64,000 bases of DNA, taken from contig NZ_JAPCWC010000003.1 in assembly GCF_026420865.1 (NCBI RefSeq), forward strand, positions 124,001 to 188,000. Reading direction: 5' to 3'. The translations under genes and the position numbers were made by a program. Below the pieces are notes generated by a model. It searched no databases, had not been told where the DNA came from, and saw only the letters and a list, made by a program, of their open reading frames with translations. Origin of the DNA: Novosphingobium clariflavum (GTDB taxonomy: Bacteria; Pseudomonadota; Alphaproteobacteria; Sphingomonadales; Sphingomonadaceae). Of the stretch, positions 26,762 through 34,984 are shown piece by piece (the first letter of the stretch is position 1; every line of letters begins with the position of its first letter).

Positions 26762-29700
26762 TCAGAAGTTGAACTTCAGAGCCGCGGCGTAACGACGACC
26801 CAGGGTGTCGTAGGTCGACGGGTAGACGTTGCCGCTGTTGTAGGCGGTGGCGCCGATCGTCGAACCGACAACCTTGGGCTTGGTGTCGAGCAGGTTCTGC
26901 ACCGTCAGCGTCAGCGTCAGGTTTTCGTTCAGGTGAACACGGCCCGACAGGTCGAAGTAGCTCTTGGCCGGAATCTTGCGGTATTCCGGATTGACCATGC
27001 AGCCACCGGCGTCGGCGCCTTCCGGATCGGGGCAAGGCTGCGCGGCGGCAGCCAGGCCATCGTTCGCGGCATTGGCAGCGGCCAGATCGTCGGCATAGGC
27101 TGCCGGTTCATAGGTGACCTTGTCGATGTAGCGCCACAGGAGCGACACGTCGAAGTCCTTGAACGACAGCGTGGTACGTTCGGAGAACTGCCATTCGGGC
27201 TGAATGGAAGTGCAGTTGACCGAGTAGTAGCCAACGCAGTCACGGTTGATCGAGGAAGGCGAAGCCTTGAACTTCGAGCTGCCGGTCCAGTTGCCGTTCA
27301 GAGCGAGCGAGAGCTGGGCGAAGCCGAGGTCACGACCGTAGTTGACCGTGAAGTCGATGCCGTCGGTCTTGAGCGTACCCTGGTTGGTGAGACCCAGGAA
27401 CAGGCCCGGCGTGGTCGCAGCTTCACCGAACAGGTTACCCGACGAGGGGTCGCGCTGGATGATGGTGCAGGCGGCGCTGGTGGCGCTGGCTGCGGTCAGG
27501 TTGTCGAAGCAGGCGCTGATCGCGTCGCCCGGGGTGGGCTGGGTGATCGCGTCGGTGACCTTGATGTTGTAGTAGTCAACCGTTGCCGAGAAGCCGGGCA
27601 GGAAGTCCGGCTGGAACACGGCGCCGAGCTTCCAGCTGTTCGACTTTTCGGGCTTCAGCGCAAGGTTGCCGCCCGAAGTGTAGTTCACCTGGCCGGCCGG
27701 ATCGTTCTCGATCAGGCCGAGGTAGGCGCCGCCGCCCTGTGCGGTGCAGACTGCGGCCAGGTTGGCGTTGGTCAGCGGAGCGCTGCCGGCGCAAGGATCG
27801 ACGGCAAGGTTGGTCAGGCCGGTGTTGTTCGGCGCGAACAGTTCCGCGATGTTGGGCGCGCGCACGGCGTGCGCATAGTTACCACGGATCTTGAAGGCGC
27901 GGACAGGTGCCCAGGTGCCACCAACGTTCCAGGTCCAGGTCTTGTAACCCGGCTTGCTTGGGGCATCGACGGTGTAGCTGGAGTAACGAGCGCCGCCCTG
28001 AGCCGTCAGCTCTTCGAAGAAGGGCTTGTCCTGGACGATCGGCACGACGAGTTCGCCGTACGCTTCGTAGACGTCGTAGCCGCCCGAGATGTTCGGCGAC
28101 GCGCCGCCGGAGCCGCCAAGGTCACCCGACTGCGACAGGAGATCGGATTCCTGCGAAGCGGTGTACTTGCGGTATTCGGCACCGATAGCGAAAGCGACGC
28201 TGTCGGTGGCCCAGGGAACGTTCCAGCCGATGTCACCGTTGATCAGGCCGCGGACCTGCGCGAGCGAGGTCTTGGTGACGACCTGGCTGTTGGCGGTGAG
28301 GTACTGGTTCATCGCGTCGGTGATCGAACCGTCGGGGCCGAACACGTTGAGCGGGACGCAGTCATCCGAACCGTCGAGGCAGGTGTCGGTGTTGGTGGCG
28401 AGCAGCGCGTTGCGGACGCGGCTGTTCAGCCAGTAGCCCTTCTGGGTCTGGATGTTTTCGGATTCGCCGTAGGCGCCCGAAACGTCCCAGTTGATCGAGT
28501 CGGTGATGCCGCCGCGAGCACCGGCCTTGTAGTCGAAGAAGGTGGTGGTGAATTCCGAGACGCGCGGACCGAATTCGGTGGCACGACGGTAGAGACCGGT
28601 CGTCACCGTGCGGTAGTTCGGATCGTTCGGGTCGGTCGCAAGAGCAGCGGCGTCGCATTGCGCCTGGGTGTAGAGCGGGGTGTAGACACCGGCAGCCGAG
28701 TTCATGTCGCGGGCGCAGAAGGCATTGCGCTGCGCAGCGGTCATGTACGGGTTGCTGAGCGGGATCACGACCGAGAGGCCGCTGAACGAGCCCGAGGGCG
28801 CGATGATGGTCTTGACGGTGTTCTTCGAGAAGATGCCGCGCGTGTAGACTTCGACCGCGTCGCTCACTTCGTACTTGGCCTGGCCGAACATGTTGAAACG
28901 TTCGAACGGCGTCTGGAAGATGTTGTACGGGTTGAAGTTGAACGCGTCGAAGGCGCTGGTGGTGCGGAAGCCGGTGCCGTCAGCGGTGATCTGGCGGGTG
29001 CCGTTGCCGTTGTCGATGCCCAGGGCGTTGACGTTGCTGAAGCGCGACGGGCTCGTGGTGCCCGAGCCGCTGATGTTGCCCGAGTACGAGTCGATGCTCG
29101 AAGCGGCGAAGCTGCGGTCACCCTGGTAGACCGGGTCCGACTGCTGGTAGCCGACTGCGAAGACCACGTTGCCCTTGCCGTCGTCGAAGTCCGCACCCAT
29201 GGTCAGGTCGGCGCGTACGTAGGCACCGTCACCGCGTTCGGTGATCTGGTTCGAGACGTTGGCTTCCAGGCCCGTGAAGTCGGACTTGACGACGAAGTTG
29301 ACGACACCCGAGATGGCGTCCGCACCGTAGGTGGTGGACGCGCCGCCGGTCAGAACGTCAACGCGTTCCACCAGGGCGACGGGGATGTTGTTAAGGTCGA
29401 AACGGCCGTTCAGTTCTGCCGGGACCAGACGGTCGCCGTTGAGCAGGACGAGGTTGCGGTTGGAACCCAGGCCGCGCAGGTTGACGAACGATGCGCCGCC
29501 GTTGCCGTTGTTGACGGCCGAGCCGACGCTGGGAACGATGCCGGGGATTTCACGCAGAATGTCTTCTGCAGTGTTGCTCTGCTTCAGTTCGATCTGGTCT
29601 GCCGTGGTGGTCAGAACGGGGTTCGACTGGAGGTTCGGGTTACGGATCAGCGAACCCGTAACGACGATTTCCTGTGCGGGGTTGGCGGTGGCTGCGTCGG

Positions 29701-29797
29701 CCTCGGCGTCCTGCGCGTAGGCGCCGGTCGTGCCGATGGCGAACGCAGCGACGCAGGTCGCGCTGCGAAGAGCAGCCTTTTTCAGATTGGTGTTCAC
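26762..29797 (-). CDS. TonB-dependent outer-membrane receptor
   Basis: Large outer-membrane transporter, 1011 residues from the GTG at 29797. It has a signal peptide ending at GAYAQ, a TonB box-like EIVVTGSLI, and a plug domain with TAEDILREIPGI, FVNLRGLGSNRNLVLLNGDR and the ALVERVDVLTGGASTTYGADAISGVVNFVV block. A long beta-barrel ends in aromatic-rich strands (ALKFNF). The barrel contains several Cys pairs. It belongs to the large sphingomonad receptor group used for complex substrates (peptides, oligosaccharides, aromatic compounds). Substrate is unknown. Confidence 0.95.
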   Translation of the reverse strand: MNTNLKKAALRSATCVAAFAIGTTGAYAQDAEADAATANPAQEIVVTGSLIRNPNLQSNPVLTTTADQIELKQSNTAEDILREIPGIVPSVGSAVNNGNGGASFVNLRGLGSNRNLVLLNGDRLVPAELNGRFDLNNIPVALVERVDVLTGGASTTYGADAISGVVNFVVKSDFTGLEANVSNQITERGDGAYVRADLTMGADFDDGKGNVVFAVGYQQSDPVYQGDRSFAASSIDSYSGNISGSGTTSPSRFSNVNALGIDNGNGTRQITADGTGFRTTSAFDAFNFNPYNIFQTPFERFNMFGQAKYEVSDAVEVYTRGIFSKNTVKTIIAPSGSFSGLSVVIPLSNPYMTAAQRNAFCARDMNSAAGVYTPLYTQAQCDAAALATDPNDPNYRTVTTGLYRRATEFGPRVSEFTTTFFDYKAGARGGITDSINWDVSGAYGESENIQTQKGYWLNSRVRNALLATNTDTCLDGSDDCVPLNVFGPDGSITDAMNQYLTANSQVVTKTSLAQVRGLINGDIGWNVPWATDSVAFAIGAEYRKYTASQESDLLSQSGDLGGSGGASPNISGGYDVYEAYGELVVPIVQDKPFFEELTAQGGARYSSYTVDAPSKPGYKTWTWNVGGTWAPVRAFKIRGNYAHAVRAPNIAELFAPNNTGLTNLAVDPCAGSAPLTNANLAAVCTAQGGGAYLGLIENDPAGQVNYTSGGNLALKPEKSNSWKLGAVFQPDFLPGFSATVDYYNIKVTDAITQPTPGDAISACFDNLTAASATSAACTIIQRDPSSGNLFGEAATTPGLFLGLTNQGTLKTDGIDFTVNYGRDLGFAQLSLALNGNWTGSSKFKASPSSINRDCVGYYSVNCTSIQPEWQFSERTTLSFKDFDVSLLWRYIDKVTYEPAAYADDLAAANAANDGLAAAAQPCPDPEGADAGGCMVNPEYRKIPAKSYFDLSGRVHLNENLTLTLTVQNLLDTKPKVVGSTIGATAYNSGNVYPSTYDTLGRRYAAALKFNF

Positions 29798-30271
29798 GTT
29801 GGTGTGTCCCTTGTTGCTTTCGTCCGCCCACCAATGAAGCGTGACCAATCTCTGGTGGGCGACCCGGATGCAGGCAGCCTGACGCCGGAAAGCGTATTAC
29901 TGCCATGAAGGTTTTGTTGCGCCGGGAGGGGTATGTTTCAATGCAATTTGCCGCGTGGCGCAATTTGGCTGCAATGTTGTGCTATTCCTGCAACACGGGG
30001 TGATGCCAAAACAAACAGTCAGTCGGGAATCGTGCCTGTTTCTGCGGCATAGCACTGGTAACACAGCTGTTGTCGGGCTGTCGTGAACTGCAATAAAATT
30101 GCAGCAACGGGTGTCTCGGGGAAATCCTGTATCGCGGTCGCGGCGTTCGCAGCTTGCGCATTGACCGTGCCTTCGGCTGCTTTTAACCGGGTGCTTAAAT
30201 TTAGGGCACGCTGAAAAAGCGGGCGGTGAAAAACGACGCTTCATCGCCGGGGCAGGAAAAGGAAAAAGGCA
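29798..30271. promoter_or_regulatory. Long receptor upstream region with inverted repeats
   Basis: This 474-bp region holds no supported gene. Next to the receptor start is an inverted repeat GCCCACCA (29826-29833) / TGGTGGGC (29853-29860), probably in the mRNA leader. Farther up it is AT-richer and has repeated GCAAT/ATTGC words, including GCAATTTG twice (near 29943 and 29961) and the palindrome CTGCAAT-aaa-ATTGCAG (30088-30104). These are candidate regulator sites for the receptor, the SDR gene, or both. Confidence 0.5.
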
Positions 30272-31057
30272 ATGATTCTGGACAGCAGCATGGCCGCGGT
30301 AGTGACCGGCGGGGCATCGGGACTGGGGGCTGCCACCGCCCGGGCGCTGGCCGACAGGGGCGTGAAGGTCGCTATCTTCGACCTGAACGAAGCTGCCGGC
30401 GAGGCGATTGCCGCCGAGATCGGCGGGGTTTTCTGCGCTGTCGACGTCACCAGCGATGCCAGCGTCGAGGCCGGCTTTGCCAAGGCCAGGGCGGCCCACG
30501 GCCAGGAGCGTGTGCTCGTCAATTGTGCCGGCATTGCGCCGGCTGCCAAGACCGTGGGCAAGAACCGCGAAACCGGGGAGCCGCGCGCCCACGACATGGC
30601 GGTGTTCGAGAAGGTCATCGCGATCAATCTCGTCGGCACTTTCCGCTGCATCAGCAAGTCGGCCGCAGGCATGGTCAGCCTTGATCCGGTGGATGCGTTC
30701 GGTGCGCGCGGGGCGATCGTCAACACCGCTTCGGTGGCGGCGCAGGACGGCCAGATCGGGCAGGCGGCCTATGGTGCCTCGAAGGGCGGCGTACTGGCGA
30801 TGACCCTGCCGGTGGCGCGCGATCTCATGAGCGAGGGCATTCGCGTCAACACCATCCTGCCGGGCATCTTCGAGACGCCGATGATGGCGGCGATGCCACA
30901 ACAGGTGCAGGATGCGCTGGCGGCGATGGTGCCGTTCCCCAAGCGTCTCGGCAAGGCGGAGGAATACGCGAAGCTGGCGCTGTTCATGCTAGAACACGAC
31001 TATCTCAATGGCGAGAGCGTCCGTCTCGACGGCGCGATCCGCATGGGGCCGAAGTAA
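30272..31057 (+). CDS. SDR oxidoreductase (type-II hydroxyacyl-CoA dehydrogenase-like)
   Basis: NAD(P)-dependent short-chain dehydrogenase of 261 residues, cytoplasmic. The cofactor motif is TGGASGLG (about 13-20). An Asp at the end of strand two (FDLNE) suggests NAD preference. NCAG and the catalytic Tyr-Lys in AAYGASKGG complete the motif set. The GKNRETGEPRAHDMAVFEKVIAINLVGTF region closely fits the HSD17B10/3-hydroxyacyl-CoA dehydrogenase type-2 group, so oxidation of 3-hydroxyacyl-CoA is likely. It is the first gene before tetR and mtnP. Confidence 0.88.
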   Translation: MILDSSMAAVVTGGASGLGAATARALADRGVKVAIFDLNEAAGEAIAAEIGGVFCAVDVTSDASVEAGFAKARAAHGQERVLVNCAGIAPAAKTVGKNRETGEPRAHDMAVFEKVIAINLVGTFRCISKSAAGMVSLDPVDAFGARGAIVNTASVAAQDGQIGQAAYGASKGGVLAMTLPVARDLMSEGIRVNTILPGIFETPMMAAMPQQVQDALAAMVPFPKRLGKAEEYAKLALFMLEHDYLNGESVRLDGAIRMGPK

Positions 31058-31066
31058 GCGACCGAG

Positions 31067-31708
31067 ATGGCGCAGGGTAGCGGCAATCATGAGGAGGGTA
31101 CGCCTCCGCCGGGCGCGCGGGCGCAGCTTCTCGATACGGCGAGTGCGATCATGCGCGAGGGCGATGTGGTCGACATATCGCTGTCCGAACTGTCGCTGCG
31201 TTCCGGGCTCAATTCGGCGCTGGTGAAGTACTACTTCGGCAACAAGGCCGGACTGCTCAAGGCGCTGCTCGATCGCGACTGGCAGTCCATCGTCACCAGT
31301 GTCGATGCGCTGCTGGCGAAGGACGGCTGGTCGCCCGAGGCCAAGCTCCGGCGGCACTTGTGGAAGGTTGTCGATACCTTCTACGAGGTGCCCTACCTCA
31401 ACCGCCTGACCATGCGCATGGTGCGCGAGAGCGACGATGCCGAGGCGCGCCGGATCGCCGATTGCTATCTTTCGCCGATTTACCGGGCTTACGAGGAGCT
31501 TATCGGAAACGGCGTCGACGCGGGGGTGTTTCGCGAGATCGACCCGCAGTTGTTCTATTTCACGGTGACGGGGGCAGTGGACCGGTTCTTCTCGGCGCGG
31601 CTGGTTCTCAAGCACTGTTTCGGTCAGGACACGTTGACCGAGGAACTGCGCGACCGCTATCGCGAGCATACCATCGACATCATCATGGCAGGTATTCTTG
31701 CGCGCTGA
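31067..31708 (+). CDS. TetR family transcriptional regulator
   Basis: A 213-residue repressor. The N-terminal helix-turn-helix (about residues 20-60) has the TetR pattern GDVVDISLSELSLRSGLNSALVKYYFGNKAGLLKALL. The C-terminal ligand domain contains the IDPQLFYFTVTGAVDRFF motif found in fatty-acid-type regulators. It starts 9 bp after the SDR and overlaps the next gene, so it may control the operon in response to an acyl-CoA or related ligand. This is inference. Confidence 0.9.
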   Translation: MAQGSGNHEEGTPPPGARAQLLDTASAIMREGDVVDISLSELSLRSGLNSALVKYYFGNKAGLLKALLDRDWQSIVTSVDALLAKDGWSPEAKLRRHLWKVVDTFYEVPYLNRLTMRMVRESDDAEARRIADCYLSPIYRAYEELIGNGVDAGVFREIDPQLFYFTVTGAVDRFFSARLVLKHCFGQDTLTEELRDRYREHTIDIIMAGILAR

Positions 31709-32585
31709 AAAAGGCAGCTTCTGGCACATCGGGGTCATTGGCGGATCGGGGCTGACGGCCGGAATCGAACTGGAAGAGGCGCAGGAGATCGCGGTCTCCT
31801 CGCCCTTCGGAGAGCCGTCGGGGCCGGTGGTGACCGGGCGCCTGGAGGGCATCCGCTTCACTTTCATTGCCCGGCACGGAGCGGGGCACAGGATCCCGCC
31901 TTCCGCGGTCAACTACCGCGCCAACATCGACGTGCTGGCGCGCTGCGGGGTCACCGACGTGCTGGCGCTGTCGGCCATCGGTTCGCTGCGCGAGGAGATG
32001 GCGCCGGGGCACATGGTCATGGTCGACCAGTTCATCGACCGCACCCATGGCCGCAACGGCAGCTTTTTCGGCACCGGCATGGTGGCGCATGTCTCGCTGG
32101 CCGATCCGGTCTGCCCGCGCCTGTCCCGCCTGGCGGGCGAGGCAGCGAGGCTGGCCGGGGCCGCGGTCCATCCGGCCGGCTGTTATCTGGCCATGGAAGG
32201 CCCGCAGTTCTCCACGCGGGCGGAAAGCCGGATGTACCGGGCCTGGGGGGCGGACGTGATCGGCATGACTGGCATGCCCGAAGCGCGCCTCGCGCGCGAG
32301 GCTGAGCTGCCTTACGCGATGCTCGGCATGGTCACCGACTATGATGCCTGGCGCGAGGACGAGGCGGGCGTCGAGGTGAGCCATGTCCTCGAAGTGATGC
32401 ACGCCAATGCCCGGATCGCGCGCCAGACGCTGCGCCTGCTGGCGGCCACGCTGCCGGCGGAGCGAACCCATAGCCCGATCGACCATGCGCTGGACCATGC
32501 CCTGATCACCGCGGCCGATGCTCGTGATGGCGGTCTGGTGGCAAGGCTCGATGCTGTGGCGGGCAGGGTGCTGGATCGCGGCTGA
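31698..32585 (+). CDS. mtnP: S-methyl-5'-thioadenosine phosphorylase
   Basis: Phosphorolyses methylthioadenosine, a polyamine and quorum-signal by-product, to adenine and methylthioribose-1-phosphate for methionine salvage (methylthioinosine is the alternative substrate). 295 residues from a TTG at 31698 that overlaps tetR by 11 bp. Family motifs are GVIGGSGL, RHGAGHRIPPSAVNYRANI, LAMEGPQFSTRAESRMYR, IGMTGMPEARLAREAELPYA and the TDYDAW purine-site motif. No better ATG start was found. Confidence 0.9.
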   Translation: MRAEKGSFWHIGVIGGSGLTAGIELEEAQEIAVSSPFGEPSGPVVTGRLEGIRFTFIARHGAGHRIPPSAVNYRANIDVLARCGVTDVLALSAIGSLREEMAPGHMVMVDQFIDRTHGRNGSFFGTGMVAHVSLADPVCPRLSRLAGEAARLAGAAVHPAGCYLAMEGPQFSTRAESRMYRAWGADVIGMTGMPEARLAREAELPYAMLGMVTDYDAWREDEAGVEVSHVLEVMHANARIARQTLRLLAATLPAERTHSPIDHALDHALITAADARDGGLVARLDAVAGRVLDRG

Positions 32586-32591
32586 GCGGCC

Positions 32592-32855
32592 ATGGCAAGG
32601 CGAAAGAAGCGCTATCTGACGGCCACGATGCCCGATGGTTATGTGAAGACCATCGGGCCCACGTCCGATTCGTTCACCCATTACTGGCGCATCGTCGCCG
32701 AGCTGGAAAACGGCAAGACCGAGGTGTTCTGGGGTCACGAGCGCTCGCTGGCCGAAGCGAAGCGCAAGCGTGCCGCAAGCGAAGATGCCAAGCGCATGCG
32801 CGGTTGGAAAAGCTACCAGTTCGAGATCGTGGAACTGGTTGAAGTTCCTGTCTGA
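32592..32855 (+). CDS. Small unknown cytoplasmic protein
   Basis: An 87-residue protein starting MARRKKRYLTATMPDG, with a basic N-terminus and charged helix (SLAEAKRKRAASEDAKRMR), ending in a predicted strand (KSYQFEIVELVEV). No signal or membrane segment is seen. It begins 6 bp after mtnP, so it is probably cotranscribed. The family is not recognised, and the fold may be a small alpha/beta RNA- or nucleotide-binding type. Confidence 0.7.
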   Translation: MARRKKRYLTATMPDGYVKTIGPTSDSFTHYWRIVAELENGKTEVFWGHERSLAEAKRKRAASEDAKRMRGWKSYQFEIVELVEVPV

Positions 32856-32898
32856 ACTGATTGATATTTTTAGGAAATCCGCGTTGGCGGCAAGGAAA

Positions 32899-32974
32899 TG
32901 GTGGAGCCTAGCGGGATCGAACCGCTGACCTCCTGCATGCCATGCAGGCGCTCTCCCAGCTGAGCTAAGGCCCC
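32899..32974 (-). tRNA. tRNA-Ala(GGC)
   Basis: Cloverleaf on the minus strand, 76 nt including an encoded CCA at 32899-32901. The acceptor begins GGGGCC. The anticodon stem CCTGC/GCAGG encloses the loop ATGGCAT with anticodon GGC. The T-arm loop reads GGTTCGATCC. It decodes GCC and GCU alanine codons. The neighbouring gap shows no direct repeat typical of an integrated element. Confidence 0.95.
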
Positions 32975-33371
32975 AATCATTTCAGCAGATCGACCCTGGG
33001 TGGCTCGACCGCGTCCCCTGCTTGCGCTGGGGAGGACGGCCCTTTGGCGGGAGTTCGGCTCGCTGGCAAGCGGAAAATTGAGTTATCAACAGTCAAATCC
33101 TGCCCGGCGACCTGCGAGAGCCCTTTTCATGGCGTTCGGTCGAGTGGTTGCGCTGGGCAGGCCGGGGCCTATCGACGTCCAGGCGTTGACTGGCGGATAC
33201 TCCTGCCCGATCCGGCGATCCATCTGCATCCAGGCAGGGGGATATGCCCAGGCCCTGATGTTGTGCTGCAGTCTTTCCCGAACAGGCAATCTTGTTGCCA
33301 GCTTTTTCGCTATGGCAACATTGGCATTAAAAGGTTGAAATATGTCATGCGGCTCAGTTACGGTTTAGATC
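32975..33371. other. Gene-poor, lower-GC gap beside tRNA-Ala
   Basis: 397 bp with no supported gene. An open frame at 33000-33338 has no recognisable protein character, so I do not call it. The stretch between 33285 and 33371 is AT-richer than usual and probably contains the promoter of the acyltransferase. No inverted repeat or attachment-like duplication of the tRNA end was seen. Confidence 0.5.
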
Positions 33372-33839
33372 ATGATCAAGCGCGCTCTGACACGTATCGC
33401 ATGGTATAGCCGCCGTTTCCGACTGATGGTGGGGGGCAGTCGCATCGGGGCACGAACTTATGTGGGCTCGGGCGTCAATTTTACGGATTGCCGAGTCGAC
33501 ATCGGTTGTGATGTATTTGCGAATAAGAACCTTCTTGTTGAAGGGAGTGGGGCCGTATCTATCGGTAACAACGTTCGCATCGGCCCTGGCGTTTCCATCA
33601 TCACATCTTCGCATCATCTGACCGAAGATTCTTCACGGCGTGCCAGCCATGAGCTTTTCACCAAGCCGGTGACAATTGCCGAGGGCGTTTGGATTGGCGC
33701 ATCGGTCACCATTTTGCCGGGTGTCAAGGTTGGCCAGGGGAGCGTTGTCGCCGCTGGGGCGCTCGTTTCCAAGGATATTCCCCCGAACGTTCTTGTTGCG
33801 GGGGTTCCTGCGCGGGTGATCCGCGCCTTCGCGCAGTAG
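33372..33839 (+). CDS. Left-handed beta-helix acyltransferase (LpxA/maltose-O-acetyltransferase group)
   Basis: A 155-residue hexapeptide-repeat acyltransferase. Repeats run through residues 20-140 (IGARTYVGSGVNF, ISIGNNVRIGPGVSIITS, IAEGVWIGASVTILPGVKVGQGSVVAAGALVSKDIPPN). The catalytic-type His pair is in ITSSHHLTED, and the typical ending NVLVAGVPARVIR is present. Transfer of an acetyl or longer acyl group to a sugar or glycan is likely, but the acceptor is unknown. It looks clearly lower in GC than its neighbours, stands alone next to a tRNA, and ends before a strong terminator. Confidence 0.88.
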   Translation: MIKRALTRIAWYSRRFRLMVGGSRIGARTYVGSGVNFTDCRVDIGCDVFANKNLLVEGSGAVSIGNNVRIGPGVSIITSSHHLTEDSSRRASHELFTKPVTIAEGVWIGASVTILPGVKVGQGSVVAAGALVSKDIPPNVLVAGVPARVIRAFAQ

Positions 33840-33890
33840 GTCCGTACCAGCGCTCCAGACAGGCGTGGGAGCAGGGCAATGCCACAAAAG

Positions 33891-33926
33891 AAATCCCCTC
33901 CGCGACGGGTGCCGCGGAGGGGATTT
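33891..33926. terminator. Strong bidirectional terminator
   Basis: Perfect 14-bp arms AAATCCCCTCCGCG (33891-33904) and CGCGGAGGGGATTT (33913-33926) with an 8-base loop. It separates the acyltransferase from the minus-strand pilus operon. Confidence 0.92.
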
Positions 33927-33948
33927 CGATTCGGGCTGCCTGTCTCGG

Positions 33949-34965
33949 TTATTTCGGAGGATGCGGATCGCCGCCCGAGAAGGCGTCGGCGATCGAACAG
34001 GCCGCCGGGCCGAGAATGACGACGAACAGCGTGGGCAGGATGAACAGGATCAGCGGCACGGTCATGATGGCGGGCAGGCGTGCGGCCTTTTCCTCGGCCC
34101 GCATCATGCGTTCGTTGCGGAATTCGGCCGAGAGCACGCGCAGCGCCGAGGCCAGCGGGGTGCCGTAACGCTCGGTCTGGATCATCGTCGTGACCACGCC
34201 TTTCATGGCATCGAGATTGACGCGGTAGGCGAGGTTCTCGAATGCCTGGCGGCGTTCGGTCAGGAACGAGAGTTCGATCGAGGTCAGCGAGAACTCGTCG
34301 CCCAGTTCCGGATAGGCACGCCCCAGTTCGCGGGCGACGCGGTCGAAGGCGGCGTCGACGGTGAGGCCGGCCTCGGCGCAGATCACCAGCAGGTCGAGTG
34401 CGTCGGGCAGACCCTTGCGGATAAGGTCGGTGCGCTTGGTGATGAGGTTCTGCAGGAAGATGTCCGGGCCCTTGTAGCCTGCCAGCAGCATCGCTGCGAA
34501 GCCCATGAACTTCTTGAAGGCGCTCCATTCGGGGAAATAGTCGATGCCGTAAATCAGCAGCGCGGCGGTGCCGCCCAGCACGATCGGCGCGACCATGCGG
34601 GCGAAGACGACGGCGACGGCCCATTCCTTGTCGCGGATGCCGGCCTGCGCCAGCTTTTGCTGGATGACCTTGAGCTGGCTGTCCTGCAGCACGCGCATCG
34701 CGCCGAGCACGCTGCCGAGCTTGTCGGTCGTCTCGTTGCGGCGCACGACCGAGGCGCGTTTCTTGGCATTAGTGGTGATGATGCCGGTCTTGAGGGCTTC
34801 GCGGCGCTGGTTCAGCGCCTTGACGCGCTTGGCCATCGGATCGCGCACGGTGACGGCCGCGTAGATCGCGAGGATCACGGAGGCGGCAGCGACCAGCGAG
34901 AGCAGGGTACCGACAAAATAGACGTCGAAGCCCAGAAGCGTCGGACCGGCGGGTTGGTTGAGCAT
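33949..34965 (-). CDS. tadC: Flp/Tad pilus inner-membrane platform protein TadC
   Basis: GspF-family inner-membrane protein of 338 residues that, with TadB, forms the platform for Flp/Tad pilus assembly. Transmembrane helices lie near residues 13-31, about 130-155 and at the C-terminus. The central region has KGLPDALDLLVICAEAGLTVDAAFDRVARELG and the LASALRVLSAEFRNERMMRAEEKAARLPA motif. It is the last gene of the operon, 19 bp after TadB. Confidence 0.92.
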   Translation of the reverse strand: MLNQPAGPTLLGFDVYFVGTLLSLVAAASVILAIYAAVTVRDPMAKRVKALNQRREALKTGIITTNAKKRASVVRRNETTDKLGSVLGAMRVLQDSQLKVIQQKLAQAGIRDKEWAVAVVFARMVAPIVLGGTAALLIYGIDYFPEWSAFKKFMGFAAMLLAGYKGPDIFLQNLITKRTDLIRKGLPDALDLLVICAEAGLTVDAAFDRVARELGRAYPELGDEFSLTSIELSFLTERRQAFENLAYRVNLDAMKGVVTTMIQTERYGTPLASALRVLSAEFRNERMMRAEEKAARLPAIMTVPLILFILPTLFVVILGPAACSIADAFSGGDPHPPK

Positions 34966-34984
34966 GGTGCCTGGTTCCTTCCGC

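Noticed and set aside
26933..29908. A 991-codon plus-strand frame opposite the TonB-dependent receptor
   Set aside because: Antisense shadow of a strongly recognised receptor gene. No domain character.
33000..33338. A 112-codon frame in the tRNA-acyltransferase gap
   Set aside because: No ribosome site, no recognisable motif, and amino-acid composition looks like non-coding DNA.
32899..33371. Integrated element at tRNA-Ala
   Set aside because: No integrase, no duplicated tRNA 3' end, and the odd gene lies on the 5' side of the tRNA.
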